Assembly: GCF_029962835.1 (NCBI RefSeq)
Contig: NC_080585.1
Location: 56,097,443-56,161,442 of the forward strand
From: Magnolia sinica
Lineage: Eukaryota > Streptophyta > Magnoliopsida > Magnoliales > Magnoliaceae
DNA: 64,000 nucleotides
Direction: 5' to 3'
Within the stretch, counting starts at the first letter, position 1; each line of letters begins with the position of its first letter. A program made the position numbers and the translations under genes. Shown here piece by piece: positions 12,713 to 23,227 of this stretch. The notes below the pieces were generated by a model. That model searched no databases. It was not told where the DNA came from and was given only the letters and a program-made list of their open reading frames with translations.

Positions 12713-13165
12713 GAAAGAGTTGCACTAAATTCCCAATACAAAGTCACCTCCACATTTCTTTCCACAAAATAAAAATAAATAAAAATCCAAATGTCCATAC
12801 AAATTGTCCTTGAAGTTTTCTGATCCATAGATGTAATAATTATTTTACACATTTGAAAGGCAATGCTGCTCCCATAAGATACAAGAACATCAATATTCCA
12901 GTTTAGTAAAATGAAAAAGAGAAAGCATGAAGCACCTTCATCACATGCAAAGACCTTCATCGGCTATAAACATGGTTAGGGTACATCCCTAAATAACATT
13001 ATCTTTAAATCAACCACCATTATCTGTAGAGAGAACAACATGCCAACAGACCCACCGACTTTATAACATACAACTTGACTTAAGATACATTGAATTGAAA
13101 ACAGGATGTGTTGCGCAATTTCTGGTGCAGCCGATACCTGATTAGAAAGATTTGTCTGATTTGAG
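12713..13165. other. Downstream flank of the MAEA-like gene
   Basis: Sequence immediately 3' of the MAEA-like stop codon. The first part (13165 downward) should contain the 3' untranslated region. I see no second gene and cannot place a polyadenylation site with confidence. Confidence 0.4.
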
Positions 13166-13267
13166 TTATGAGATATATGCCTTAACTAGCTCTGTATAGT
13201 TGCAAATCAGACTTGTTCTTGGACAGGTAATCTTGCCAACATTTTTCTTGGCCATTTCTTCGAGAGC
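13166..13267 (-). CDS. MAEA: MAEA-like last exon
   Basis: Encodes the highly conserved end 'ALEEMAKKNVGKITCPRTS' through 'LVKAYIS' and a TAA stop at 13166-13168. The acceptor CAG lies at 13268-13270. It is separated from exon 7 by an intron that was enlarged by ~6.1 kb through insertion of a copia element. Confidence 0.85.
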   Translation of the reverse strand, partial: ALEEMAKKNVGKITCPRTSLICNYTELVKAYIS

Positions 13268-13356
13268 CTGCCACATGATCATAAGAGACATGTTAGACCA
13301 GACAATCATGTCATATTCATTGTTGCTGTCAGATGTCTTAAATCTATTTGGAGGGT

Positions 13357-13513
13357 TCGATGTCATTAAACCATCTTCGATGTCATCGAAGCCAGTCGAT
13401 GACATCGAAGCAAACTCGATGAAATCGAATTTTTCCACGTTTTTCAACCCCGGTTGCTGGACAGTTTTGGTCCTTATTTGATGACATCAAACTAAGTTCG
13501 ATGTCATCGAAGG
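13357..13513. promoter_or_regulatory. Palindrome cluster upstream of the copia LTR promoter
   Basis: About six copies of a near-perfect palindrome with arms TTCGATG / CATCGAA and one central base, for example TTCGATGTCATCGAA and TCGATGACATCGAA. The same cluster is present, more diverged, in the 3' LTR (about 18952-19090). The position 80-230 bases upstream of the TATA box suggests binding sites for a dimeric regulator; that role is inference. Confidence 0.7.
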
Positions 13514-13588
13514 TTTACACAAATTTTCTGCAGAAACGCAGATTTTGCAATTTTTTATTTCCTATTCCGATTCTACTTCTTTCTAAAA

Positions 13589-13598
13589 CTATATAAAG
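13589..13598 (+). promoter_or_regulatory. TATA box of the copia LTR
   Basis: CTATATAAAG lies in the middle of the LTR, as expected for a U3/R boundary about 30 bases downstream. Confidence 0.6.
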
Positions 13599-13890
13599 GG
13601 TTGTATAGGGACTGGGAGGGTATTCTAAGAGGTTCTAAGTATTTCCAAAATGGTGCTATGATTTCAAGGGGTGGAGAAAAGGGGAGGTTTAAGGATTGCT
13701 CAAGCCGGGTAAGTCCTCTCTCTTTGTAATCCATGCTTTCATAGTGGAATTTTCTGTCGCTTTGTGCCGTGGTTTTTTCCCTCAAGGGCTTTCCACATTA
13801 AATCTCTGTGTTTCTTGTGATGGCTTGGTGCTCTTGGATTGTTATCCTAGATTTAGATCTATGTGATTCCAGAGCTCAAATCCCAACAAA

Positions 13891-13902
13891 TGGTATTAGA
13901 GC
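13891..13902 (+). other. Primer-binding site of the copia element
   Basis: TGGTATTAGAGC lies three bases after the end of the 5' LTR and resembles the complement of the initiator methionine tRNA 3' end. Confidence 0.8.
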
Positions 13903-13929
13903 AATTGTTGGAGCACAGATCTGAATCTG

Positions 13930-15121
13930 CAGGATTAGCAATAATGGGAAGTACCATGTATGATATTGAGAAGTACTTAGGGAAAAATAATTTTGAGTTA
14001 TGAAAGATCAAGATGATCAGTTCAAGGCGAGGATGGTGCTCTTGAGGCAAGAAAGTCTAGTATGACTGATGATGAATGGAATACTCTTGATAAGAAGGCC
14101 TTATCCTTAATCCATTTGTCTCGCGGATGAGGTTCTCTATAATGTTTTGAGGGAGAAAACTGCGGCTAGTTTATGAGCGAAGTTAGAGGATATCTATGCG
14201 AAAAAATTCTCTAAAAATTGCTTATACTTGAAGCGTCAGTGGTATAACTTCAAGATGGTACAGGGTAGAGATCTGGAGGCTCACATTAGCAACTTTAATA
14301 AATTAGTTTGCAAATTGCTAGATATGGAAGAAGTGATGAAAGATGAGGAACAAGCATGTATGTTGTTGAATTCTCTTCCGGTGTCGTATGAGTCATTCAA
14401 TGACACAATGTGCTCTACGAATAAAACCCTGAGTGTCGACATCGTTATCTCAACCCTTTAAGGGAAGGCTATGAGAAAGTTTAACGGCGACATAGGGACA
14501 TCTTCTGATGCACTGATTACGAGAGGCAGGAATTCTGAGCGAGATACGGGATCTTCAAGACATATATCCAAATCCAAGGGCAAGGGCAAAAGAAAACTAA
14601 AGTGCTGGAACTGTGGGATATCTGGACATATGAAGAAGGATTGTAACAATCCTAAAACAAAGAGAGAAAATTCAGCGGCCTCTTCCAAAGAGGCCAATGT
14701 TGTCACATCTGATGAAGAGACAAGTGGTAGTGATGTATTATTTATGTCCATGATCGGACACTTGCACGGCAATCATGGAGATGAGTGGATCCTGAATATA
14801 AGAGCGTCATATCACATGATTCCTCACCAGAGTTGGTTCCCCAATTACAAAGAATGCGATGGTGGACAGATTTTTATGGGTAATGACAATGCCTGTAATG
14901 TTGTGGCTAGTGGTACGGTAAGCATCAAGATATTTGATGAGATAAAGCGTACCCTAACTAATTTCAGGCACGTTCCTGATATGAAGAAAAGTCTGATTTC
15001 TCTCAGTGCACTTGAGGCTATGGGGTACAAGTTCACTGGTATTGATGGTGTCCTTAAAGTTTCAAAAGGGGCACTTGATGTAAGACGGCCTAATCTAACC
15101 TTAAATGAGCATGGTATTTGA
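13930..15121 (+). pseudogene. Copia gag and protease region (fossil)
   Basis: Gag-type sequence includes 'LKRQWYNFKMVQGRDLEAHI' and a CCHC zinc knuckle (CWNCGISGHMKKDC, about 14602-14643). A protease-type segment follows and ends near 15121 at the nested insertion. The region is broken in several places. Confidence 0.85.
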
Positions 15122-15144
15122 AAGGGGCAGATTTATACAATCTT

Positions 15145-16135
15145 AAAAAATAAATAAAATATCAGCCTTATACATCATCAATATAAGAAAGAAATAAGGT
15201 TAATATAGCATTGATTATGACCATCCATCACAAACACGAAGTATTGAATTTTAAAATCTAAATTTAGTTAGATCCGGCGAAATATAGAACTTTCATCTTG
15301 CAATAGGTATGTCTAACGATCCATGTGGATTTTCTAATCCAGAAAAATAGGAATTTTTTGGAATGGAAAATCTGAAAAATTCATAAAAGAATTGGTGTTT
15401 CTTCAAATTTATATTTGGGTGATGGGTTTTATGTGGGGATGAAAATCTTTTGAGATCTAATGATTTAGATAAAAAGAAACAAGATTTAGATTATAGATCT
15501 AAAGATTCTAGGAGAAAAGGAAGAGAATGGGGTTAAATAAAAGAGTACCTTAAGAAAAGAGAGAAGGAAAAAGAAGTAGGGTATGAGAAATCGTTAACCT
15601 AGGTCTCACGCCCTCTTCCAATCATTGGAAGTCAAAGCTCTTTTTTTTTTTTCATAAACATAACATGACATGCTATGGGTTTAGGGCAACCCTTATAAAT
15701 TCGTAGTTACATGAAATTACCAAAATACCCCTACTAAAAAAAGTTTTTTAAAAAAATTGCACAAAATTGTGCGTAAACTGTCTCAAAACTTAAATATATC
15801 AAATGTTCATAAACTAAATGCAAATTTAAGATGCCCGATGGGCCCTGATAATAGTGTCGTGAAGGTGGTGTAATGAACGTGGGCCGTGACGATTTAACGG
15901 TCCGATCACACCATCCTCACGATCTAATGGTCTAAATGTCTCCTCTAAGCAACTTACACATGTCATGAACACATGTGTAAGGTCTTCATCCTCTAGAGAC
16001 CCGACCCGTATCCGTCATCTAACCACATTGACATGGGTAACGCACACCTCTTGTGTTGATATACTTTGAATGGCCTGATGTCTACATTAACACTCATGGT
16101 TATGAGAGCATAAATGCACGGAAACCTTTAAACGT
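15145..16135. mobile_element. Unidentified ~1-kb insertion nested in the copia element
   Basis: The copia protease region stops near 15140 and the integrase region resumes near 16140. The intervening DNA has no retrotransposon coding, is AT-rich with a T-run at 15642-15653, and becomes less AT-rich toward its right end. I could not find terminal inverted repeats, LTRs or a clear target duplication, so its class is unknown. Boundaries are within about 20 bases. Confidence 0.6.
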
Positions 16136-18806
16136 TGATCGGGAACACTTTAGTAAGTGGAGCAGCAGCAGCTATTGCAGATTCGACGTCTCTACGTATG
16201 TGGCATGCTCGTCTGGGCCACATGAGCGAGCGAGGCATGAAAGTACCATCTGATCGTTGTTTGATTTCAACTTTTAAAAATTCTGATTTAGATATATGTG
16301 AACATTGTATATATGGTAAGCAATCTAGATTATCTTTTAAATCTGGAAAACATGTAAGGGAGTGGTTGATTATGTGTACTCTGACATATGAGGGCCATCG
16401 CTAGAAATTTCTGTTGGAGGGTCATCATGGTTTGGTTCATTCATTGACGACTACTCTAAGAAAGTTTGGGTTTACTTCATAAAATGTAAATCCGAAGTTT
16501 TCACCATATTCAAATAATGGAAGGCAATGGTGAAAAACAGTCACGGCAAAAAATAAAGGTTTTAAAGACTGACAATGGTGGAGAATTTACTTCCACTGGG
16601 TTTAATGATTATTATAAGGATGGAGGGATCATCAGGCATAACACAGTGTGCCAAACACCCGAGCAAAACGGTATGTCTGAGCGAATGAATTAGACTCTCC
16701 TGGAGAAGGCTAGATGCATGTTAAGTAATACTGCATTGGGTAAGGACCTATGGATAGAGGCCATTAACACAGCTTGTTATTTGGTGGATCAGTCTCATTC
16801 AATGACAATTGAATGTAAAATCCCAAAGGAAGTATGGAGTGGTCAGAAAATCGACTACTCAGATCTATGCATATTTGGTTATGAAGCTTACTCTCATGTA
16901 CCATCAGTTGAGAGAGATAAGGTATACCATAGAGCTGAAAAGTACATTTTGGTTGGCTATGACATTGTTGTGAAAGGTTACAGGCTATTCGACAAGATCA
17001 CATGCAAGGTCATCACTAGCCGTGACGTCTGATTCGATGAAAGCTCCATATTCCACAAGAATGATTAGGAGGAGCAAAAGGAACCTGAAAGGTTAATCAT
17101 AGATGTTTAGATTGACACAAATGATACTCAGGCAGAGACAGATGTGCAGACAGAGGTACAGGATCAGGTGGAGCAGCCACCTGTGAAAAGAAACCCACCG
17201 CGTGATTACAGATTACCGGTAAGATACAGAGATGACTCTAATATTGAATATGCTCTCATTATAGATGAGGGAGACCCATCTACTATTCAGGAGGCTCTCA
17301 GTTAGCTTGATGCAGAAAAGTGGAAGGTGGTTATAGATAATGAGATGGACTCGTTATATAAAACTTACACATGGGGCTGGTGGAGTTACCAGTGGGCTGA
17401 AAAGCGATTGGATGCAAGTGGTTATTCAAAAGGAAACATGATAGATATAAAGAAAGATTGGTAGCGAATGACTATGATCAGAGAGAAAGAATCAACTTCA
17501 TAGAGATATTCGCGCCGGTGGTTAAGCAGGTGTCTATCAGATTCATGTTGGCGTTGGTTGCCCAATACGATCTCGAGATGGAACAAATGGATGTTAAGAC
17601 TGCATTCCTGCATGGGGAGTTAGAAGAGTAGATCTACATGAAGCAACCAGAGGGCTAGGAAATTAAAGGGGCATAAAAAAAATTTACAGGTTAATGAGGT
17701 CATTGTACGACCTGAAACAATTGCCTAGGCAGTGGTATAAAAAACTTGATTCTTTCATGTTGAGTTAGAAATTTACTCAGAGTGAATGCGATTACTGTGT
17801 CTATTACAAGACACTGAGTGATGGCAGATTTATCATTCTAGTATTGTATGTTGACGATATGTTGATCGCCAGTCATTATATGTTTGAAATCAATGTACTG
17901 AAGACTTAGTTATCAGAGACATTCGAGATGAAAGATCTGGGGGTTGCAAAGAAGGTTCTCGGCATAGATATTCATAGAGACAGGAAGAAGAGCAGGTTTT
18001 GGTTATCATAGATAGAATACCTTTAAAAGGTATTGATGAAGTATGGGATGGCAAAGCCGGTGAGCATTCCCCACGCGGCTCACTTTAAGCTTTCCTCAGA
18101 ACAATGTCCTAAATTAAATGAGGAAAAACAAATTATGTCTCATGTGCCTTATTCAAATGCGGTTGGTAGTTTAATGTATGTCATGGTCTGTACGAGACTA
18201 GATATTTCACAGGCAGTTGGTGTTGTAAGTAGATACATGTTAAACCCCTGTACGCAATATTGAGAAGCGGTGAAATAGCTACTTCAATACATTCGAGGTA
18301 CGAAAGACTACGTCTTAACTTTTAAGAAGACATGGACAAAATTGGTAAGGTATGTGGATTTCGACTACGCAGGCAGTGTGGATTCTAGAAAGTCTACTTT
18401 AGGATAATCGTTTGTACTAGTAAGTGGAGCTATCAGTTGGATGTCAAAGCTTTAGTTCGTAGTGGCTCTTTCCATGACCGAAGTAAAATATATGGTAGTG
18501 ACAAAAACATTTAAAGAAGGTGTTTGGATTAGAGGCATGATAAATCAGTTGGGGCTTCATTAGGAGGTCGTGCCGGTTAACTGTGATAGCGAGAGCACTA
18601 TCAATTTGCTTAAAAATTTTGCTTATCACTCACATACTAAACACATTGATGTTCGTCACCACTTTATCCGACAGGTGCTTGAGGAAGGAGGCGTAACACT
18701 AGAGAAGATTCACACCAGCGTGAATCCAACAGACATGCTCACCAAGGTCATTCCTACAGAGAAGTTGAAGTTCTATACAACTTCTTTAGGCTTGGTTATG
18801 GCGTAG
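16136..18806 (+). pseudogene. Copia integrase, reverse transcriptase and RNase H region (fossil)
   Basis: The integrase part shows the HHCC zinc-binding start ('WHARLGHMSERGM' ... 'CEHCIYGKQ') and an integrase-core block (about 16560-17030). The reverse transcriptase part includes 'LVLYVDDMLIA' near 17840. RNase H lies at about 18290-18790 with 'STINLLKNFAYHSHTKHIDV'. Wording of these blocks is closest to the Tork/Tnt1 group of plant copia elements. Many breaks are present. Confidence 0.85.
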
Positions 18807-18906
18807 AAGAAGATAGAGTGTGCACGAGAAGCGTTGATGAAGCTATGATGTGAAGCAAAGATAAGAGAATGGGACAAGAAGCTATACATTTGGAGATTGA
18901 AGACAT

Positions 18907-18915
18907 GGTGGAGAT
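18907..18915 (+). other. Polypurine tract of the copia element
   Basis: GGTGGAGAT abuts the TGTTGCTG start of the 3' LTR, the expected place for plus-strand priming. Confidence 0.65.
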
Positions 18916-19471
18916 TGTTGCTGTCAGATGTCTTAAATCTGTCTGGAGGATTCGATGTCATCGAACCAGCTTCATTGTCATCGAAGCCAGTCAATGACAT
19001 CAAAGCAAACTCGATGAAATTGAAATTTTCCAAGTTTTTCAGCCCCGATCACTGGACAATTTTGGTCCTTATTCGATGACATCGAACTATCGAAGGTTTA
19101 CGCAAATTTTCTGCGGAAACACAGATTTTGCAATTTTTTGTTTCCTATTCCGATTCTACTTCTTTCTAAAACTATATAAAGTGTTGTATACGAACTAGGA
19201 GGGTATTCTAAAACATTCTAAGTATTTTTAAAAGGGTGTTAGGGTTTCAAGGGGTGGAGGAAATGTGAGGTTTGAGGATTGCTCAAGCCAGGTAAGTCCT
19301 CTCTCTTTGTAATTTGTGCTTTCATAGTGGAATTTTTTGTTGCTTTGTGCTGTGGTTTTTTCCCGCAAGGGTTTTCCACGTTAAATCTCTATGTTTCTTG
19401 TGATTGCTTGGTTCTCTTGGATTATTATCCTAGATCTAGATTTGTGTGATTCCACAACTCAAATCCCAACA
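18916..19471 (+). repeat. 3' LTR of the Tork-like copia element
   Basis: Shares start, palindrome cluster, TATA region and end (ATCCCAACA) with the LTR at 13321-13887, with scattered substitutions and small length differences. Confidence 0.9.
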
Positions 19472-19550
19472 ATATTCACATGTGCAACCATTCCAGTCTA
19501 CTTCTCAACTATAAGTTGACAACCCTCTAATGTGCTTAAACAGTACAAAC

Positions 19551-19737
19551 CTTGGTGCCGTAAACATACCCATTGGGTAATACTAGGGGTGGATTATCGA
19601 AATCCATCAGTTCTTTAGCGATGTAGCACACAAGCTTTAAATATTGCTGCTTTGAGAATGGCAATGGCAAGGCCATGTTGCGGAAGCTCTCCTATGACAG
19701 AGGGTCTTCTTTGGTGCAATCATCTTTGTAACAAAAT
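19551..19737 (-). CDS. MAEA: MAEA-like exon 7, with in-frame stop
   Basis: Encodes 'FCYKDDCTKEDPLS', then TAG at 19692-19694, then 'ESFRNMALPLPFSKQQYLKL' and 'VLPNGYVYGTK' before a GTTTGT donor. Relatives have Gln (CAG) at the stop, so one C-to-T change on the coding strand explains it. The stop would remove the rest of the Gid-type RING-like domain. Confidence 0.8.
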
Positions 19738-19875
19738 CTTAAGTGTGGTCAAGATAAAAATAGAAGAAAGTATCAGTTGACGACACTAACTTTATTAGGC
19801 ATATAATCAAGAAATAAGGATAACAGGCAACTAAGCATTCTGTGGAAGTAGTTGTCAATGACTAAATATGGATAC

Positions 19876-20009
19876 GGAGTCTTGAGAGCTGACAACCCTA
19901 CTTGTAGATAAATATTCAACAAGGGCTCAAGGGTCATGCCATACAGCCTACGAAACTCCTGCTTGAATTGCCCAATAAGATAGTCCCATTGCTTTGGCTC
20001 AAATAGAAC
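19876..20009 (-). CDS. MAEA: MAEA-like exon 6 (CRA region)
   Basis: Encodes 'VLFEPKQWDYLIGQFKQEF' and 'LYGMTLEPLLNIYLQVGLSA', ending 'LKTP' with a split Pro codon before a GTATCC donor. The acceptor is TTACAG. The 134-nt length leaves two extra bases, which are completed by the first base of exon 7. Confidence 0.85.
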
Positions 20010-20696
20010 CTGTAAAGCACAAAAACCAAATACATTGAACTCATCAATCCAATTGTTACTCAACCAAAAACCTGAGATTTAGGAATAATGTCATCCTTAA
20101 AATGCACTGAAAGTGATTAACATAATTTAAAAAAATACACATAAATCCACCTGGTTCTGTAAAAGGCAACTCAATATCTTTCCTTTTTCCAAGTTGCCTC
20201 AACAAAATCAAGGCCTTCCTGTTGAAGTCAATCGATTGGAAGTTTGGAACAATGTCCATCCTTTCTTCTTCTTTTCATATAAAGTTGAGACTGGACTCTG
20301 TATTCAAAATCCAATCAAGTTGACTCACCCAGGTAAAAAACTAAGACCAAGGAATAACAGTGCCATCCTTAAAATGAAACTGAAAGCTTAAAAAACCACA
20401 TGGATCCACATTCGATGCAATAAAAAACAATTTAAAATCTTTTTTTTCCAAGTTTGACCCAACAAAATCCATGAAGACCTTGCCGATTCTATTAAGAATC
20501 CCATAAGTCAGTTGACTGGGGCAATGCTTATGTGTTTCTTTTCTTATTTAGATAAAGCAACGAATGGACTCAATATTCAAAATCCAGTTGAATCGACTTC
20601 CCTAGGAACTAAGCCATTAGTGAATTTATTAACATTAGATACATTTCCAATATTGACACAAGCATGGAAATTGGATAACTGAAAAATTAGGAGTAC
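20010..20696. other. MAEA-like intron without recognised features
   Basis: Two short stretches (about 20040-20290 and 20280-20600) resemble each other ('aaatccaatcaa', 'ccaagttgcctcaacaaaatc' and variants), suggesting an internal duplication. No coding or element termini seen. Confidence 0.4.
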
Positions 20697-20753
20697 CTTA
20701 GATGCTGCACATTCGGTATTACTCTTGAAGGCTAGAGTTGCAATCACACGTTG
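20697..20753 (-). CDS. MAEA: MAEA-like exon remnant (CRA region)
   Basis: Only 'QRVIATLAFKSNTECAASK' remains, ending at a GTACTC donor. The preceding ~43 conserved residues (relatives read ..FQLRLQEFIELVR..YARKYLAPWG..) are not visible upstream, and no AG acceptor sits at the point where similarity stops. Similarity ends where a 'TATCG'-rich repeat begins (20757-20880), which suggests the exon was cut by an insertion or deletion. Confidence 0.7.
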
Positions 20754-20754
20754 A

Positions 20755-20880
20755 TGAGTAATGTTTGAAATATCGATATCGCGCAATGTATTGCACCCTT
20801 GGGATACAGATACGTATCGGTTATCGCATGGGATATATCGTTTGTATTGCATAATTTATCGCACTTTTGGGAAACATGGG
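20755..20880. repeat. 'TATCG'-rich palindromic repeat at the broken MAEA-like exon
   Basis: Begins exactly where MAEA similarity stops and contains 'atatcgatatcgcgc', 'acgtatcggttatcgc' and 'gggatatatcg'. Similar TATCG-rich stretches occur near 54420-54510 and 55040-55170. It is a candidate for the DNA that cut the exon. Confidence 0.45.
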
Positions 20881-22104
20881 GAAACATTGGGAAATTTGTT
20901 GAATTTTTCAATGAAACTTCAGGGATTATTTAAAAAGACCCTAATACATACTTTTAAATCATAAAATCTCAAAAAAGAAATGGACATAATAGGTTTCCTT
21001 TATATATTGTACTAAGATATGTGTTTTGCGATTGAAATAAGACAACTATATTCAGTATCAACCCCATCCATCCATTTTTTCATATCATTTTAGGACATTA
21101 TAAAAAAAATGAAGCAGATCCAATAATCAGGTGGACCATACCATACGAAACAATGATGATTGACCATTAGTGGGACACAAAAGGTTAGATCAAGCTGATA
21201 ATTATTTTTTCTCTTCATTCAAACTTATATGAAGCTATCGCTAAATTAAGTGCCTAATAAAATACAGGGAAAATCAAGGCGTACCCTAAAAAGTTTTTAA
21301 TGGTACCATGTTCAACCACCACTATGTCCTTGAGTATAGTCCACTTGAGATGAAAAATAAGATAGATCTAACAATCAAGTGGACCACACTGAAAAAAGTA
21401 GTTAGGGGATTGAACGTCTGCCATTAAAGTAGTGGGGTTTTTAAGCGCTACGTAATGATGAATTTAATTTTGTAATTAGGTCACTGAACATGGGTGATCT
21501 CTACCGTCAGATTTTGATAAGTACCCATTGGATGGACATTTTTGGAAAACAAAATAGATGATTGGAATTCTCATATAGCCATTTACAAAATGTCCAGACG
21601 GTTTTTTTGATAATGCCTCTAGAAAGTAGTTTTTGAGAAAGGTCTGTACATGTGGCTACTTATCCTGGGATTAGTAGGCGCCCAAATTGATCGAGTTGTA
21701 GTCGTCAGAATCTTAATTCATTGGTATGGTTTCTAGAGAAAAATATAAGAATCATAATAGTCATGTCGAACTATTTGTTCGGGTCCCAAAAATGGGTGGA
21801 TCTGATCATATGACGTTTTGTTTGGTATGATAGAGATGTCCAAAAATCCTATAGATGGAATGTAATATATATCTAGTGATTTCAAGGTAAATGTACGGAG
21901 GGTTTTACGATCGGACAAAATATTTAAAAGATATATGTCGTTTTTAACATATACCATTTGAATCATAATTATGGTATTGGTCCTGTGATATGTATGATCA
22001 CGTTTAATGAAATCTAACCTGATAAGAATCTTAGTTATAAAAATTATATCATAATCTGAAAGTTAGGAATTCGGTTAAGTGGACTTATGCAATTGTGGCC
22101 CTTG

Positions 22105-22169
<65 letters not shown>

Positions 22170-22952
22170 TTTAGAATTTAAGATTGAAAAAAATAAACAG
22201 GTGGTTAGGTTCCTTAAAATATGAATAAGTAAGTGTACGGATAGTTTATCAATTGAATGAGTAGTTAAAAAGTTATAAGGGGTATATGACAATGTGATGT
22301 AGGGTTCACCCAAGGAAAGTGTTATCCTATCATGCTTACTAGTATCAAGTTTTAATATTTATAGGAGAATTCTTTTAAAAAATGAATAACCAAAAAAATA
22401 AATAAATAAATTATACCACCAAAATTTACTTTGGATATTACACCATGGGCCATCTTTTGTACACCATGTTGTTCGAGTCTTGTTCGCATCAACTTTCTAT
22501 TTCAGTAAGCTACTGAGCTTAGATCAATTGGGCCAACTATTTATAAAATCAAATTTTGGAGTTTGAACTGCTACGCATAGACCAGAAAAACTGAACCAAT
22601 ACAGTGAAGTTTCCAGTCAACCAATGAGCTTTTGAAGTTAATCACAACCATTTTTCGATAAATAACTATTTTCATGTCAAACAAGGACTGGAACGATTGC
22701 TTGTACACGCTGCTGAAATCTATAGAAGACCAAAAAAGTGGCAAATAATAGGAGAATAATCTCAAAGCAAACACTTGTTCGGTATCCCTTGTAGTTATAT
22801 CCCGAAACTTTTGAACTATCGAGGTTAGGTTCCAGCCCACCTTAACTATAGAAAAAAAAAACTCTTAAACTATTGTTACACTCACTCAACTTCTAATAAA
22901 AAAAATTGCAAGATAGCTTATGAACGTTTAAGGGAAGAACAAAATGTTATAC
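20881..22952. other. MAEA-like intron, noncoding
   Basis: AT-rich intron with 'gtggaccacac'-type dispersed repeat pieces (21120-21450) and an (AT)n tract. I looked here for the missing MAEA exon and did not see it. Confidence 0.5.
22109..22166. repeat. (AT)n microsatellite
   Basis: About 28 uninterrupted AT units in an intron of the MAEA-like gene. Confidence 0.95.
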
Positions 22953-23075
22953 CTTGGATTTCTTCAACCTTGTCTTGTTCTCTGCACACCAAGCTAGAGC
23001 AGGAGCCACTTCCTTGTTTTGAAGAGCATCAATGACCTTTTTTGCATCAAGGAAGACCTCAACATCCATAAGATC
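22953..23075 (-). CDS. MAEA: MAEA-like exon 3 (CTLH region)
   Basis: Encodes 41 residues, 'DLMDVEVFLDAKKVIDALQN' followed by 'KEVAPALAWCAENKTRLKKSK', the start of the CTLH domain. The acceptor is CAG, the donor GTATAA, and the phase is 0 on both sides. The intron before it is about 8.9 kb and contains LINE fragments, a solo LTR and SINEs. Confidence 0.85.
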
Positions 23076-23227
23076 CTGTCTCTGAAAGATCTAAGCTATC
23101 AATATGTATAATAGATGATGCACAACAAGAGCAAGGAAAATTATTAAACGAGACAGAATATCAAGCTTATCACTTTGCAATTGATTCACACACAACAACA
23201 ACAACAACAGTAATAGTCTATTACATT

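Larger units (their letters stand above)
13321..13887 (+). repeat. 5' LTR of the Tork-like copia element
   Basis: Starts TGTTGCTGTCAGATG and ends ATCCCAACA. It contains a cluster of TTCGATGTCATCGAA-type palindromes (13357-13513) upstream of a TATA box, and a pyrimidine-rich leader after it. It pairs with the 3' LTR at 18916-19471. Confidence 0.9.
13321..19471 (+). mobile_element. Ty1/copia element (Tork-like) inserted in the last MAEA-like intron
   Basis: The element has 5' and 3' LTRs, a primer-binding site, coding region in the order gag, protease, integrase, reverse transcriptase, RNase H, and a polypurine tract. It lies antisense to the host gene. The order integrase before reverse transcriptase defines copia. 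It contains a nested insertion of about 1 kb and is broken by many changes, so it is a fossil. By eye the two LTRs differ at roughly 8-10% of positions, which suggests an age of several million years. Flanks read ATATTCAT on the left and ATATTCAC on the right, consistent with a target-site duplication, though the exact register is unclear. Confidence 0.9.

Noticed and set aside
20194-20391. 65-residue plus-strand reading frame
   Set aside because: Intron sequence opposite the MAEA-like gene, with no homology.
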